Shown here piece by piece: positions 63,645 to 64,000 of a stretch of 64,000 bases of DNA; positions within the stretch are counted from its first letter, which is position 1; the number at the start of each line of letters is the position of its first letter. The stretch covers positions 186,001 to 250,000 of the forward strand of contig JADJBC010000045.1 of the NCBI GenBank assembly GCA_016703945.1, read 5' to 3'. The stretch comes from Candidatus Aalborgicola danicus. GTDB lineage: Bacteria; Pseudomonadota; Gammaproteobacteria; Burkholderiales; Burkholderiaceae_C. The position numbers were made by a program, and so were the translations under genes. The notes under the pieces were generated by a model that worked only from the letters and a program-made list of their open reading frames with translations, was not told the origin of the DNA and made no database searches.

Positions 63645-64000
63645 TTGCTGTTCGCACCACCGCAAACTTCACTGCGAATTTGCGGGAAATCGAGGCGTTT
63701 TGGGACAGCAACCAATACCCCGCAGGTTTTGATGCCCTACTCGCAGAGTTGAGCAACCCGGTCATCCCCAACCTGACGCAACACCCCCGCATGGGCCGCA
63801 ATTTTCTGACCCGCCAGCCACAGTCTGTGGACAGCCTGGTCCGCACCCGCAAGATGCTTGCGCTATTGAAGACGTTGGGGTCCAGCAGTGAATCCGCAGA
63901 AGTGCGCGAGTACGTGATGACGGACTACCTTTTGCTCTACCTGCTATCGGGCGCAACAATCCATTTGCTGGCAATCAAGCACCACAAGCAGTTGGCTTTC
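63641..64000 (+). CDS. ParE/RelE-type toxin, cut by the window edge
   Basis: Reading from the TTG at 63641, overlapping the antitoxin stop, the frame stays open to the end of the window (120 codons). It begins IAVRTTANFTANLREIEAFW and reaches VREYVMTDYLLLYLLSGATI and HLLAIKHHKQLAF, which is the strand pattern of the RelE/ParE fold near its end, so little is missing. It probably acts on mRNA/ribosome or gyrase; the class cannot be fixed from this. Confidence 0.7.
   Translation, partial: MIAVRTTANFTANLREIEAFWDSNQYPAGFDALLAELSNPVIPNLTQHPRMGRNFLTRQPQSVDSLVRTRKMLALLKTLGSSSESAEVREYVMTDYLLLYLLSGATIHLLAIKHHKQLAF

Overview
The window reads as chromosomal DNA of a betaproteobacterium of the Comamonadaceae, Rhodoferax/Polaromonas-like. 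The grounds are the GC-rich codon usage, a methionine synthase split into two genes each preceded by an S-adenosylhomocysteine (SAH) riboswitch, and many copies of a short interspersed repeat whose core reads ATAGC...ACGAGGGCTAG, which I associate with this family. The family assignment is inference from gene content; no rRNA or tRNA gene is present to anchor it.

Layout. (1) 1-26023, almost all on the minus strand: a large MSHA-type type IV pilus locus. Read in transcription order it has an ExeA/MshM-like ATPase fused to a SPOR domain (frameshifted), secretin MshL, MshN, a first motor ATPase and platform pair (the platform gene frameshifted), MshI, MshJ and MshK-like assembly proteins, a small membrane protein, a two-component pair, four prepilins, a second motor and platform pair, an MshF-like protein, the MshA-like pilin, MshC, MshD and the start of MshO. 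Two plus-strand genes lie inside it: a repeat-rich lipoprotein (7806-10265) and an O-antigen ligase/PglL-like glycosyltransferase (1456-3588). (2) 26074-33185: split metH with two SAH riboswitches, a cyclic-nucleotide-binding protein between the halves, and recQ. (3) 33366-45211: a double AAA+ ATPase, threonine dehydratase, GTP-type PEP carboxykinase, three regulators (LysR, TetR, ArgP), a phosphoesterase, a universal stress protein and several small proteins. (4) 45251-49341: beta-alanine catabolism (LysR regulator, aminotransferase, semialdehyde dehydrogenase). (5) 49494-53188: a cNMP-binding protein tail-to-tail with a membrane class III cyclase, then ABC-F protein Uup. (6) 53214-57211: glutaryl-CoA dehydrogenase, a class III CoA-transferase and a LysR regulator. 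(7) 57302-63135: reductive pyrimidine degradation (PreT, PreA, dihydropyrimidinase, N-carbamoyl-beta-alanine amidohydrolase). (8) 63327-64000: a Phd/YefM-type antitoxin and the start of a ParE/RelE-type toxin.

Regions 4 and 7 together make one pathway from uracil/thymine through beta-alanine (or beta-aminoisobutyrate) to acetyl-CoA or propionyl-CoA. The pilus locus has two motor ATPases with an MshEN c-di-GMP-binding motif, a CRP-like palindrome upstream of the major pilin, and elsewhere in the window a cyclase and two cNMP-binding proteins, so nucleotide second messengers are a recurring theme.

The most unusual DNA is non-coding: two separate families of long hairpins in which the loop sequence is conserved between copies while the stems are completely different yet fully paired (29821-29912 with 33226-33317; 61607-61687 with 61754-61835), plus a 380-bp nested palindrome at 54557-54936. 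Four genes carry apparent single frameshifts (mshM, mshG, mmsA, preA). That density suggests sequencing error as much as real decay, and raw reads would settle it.
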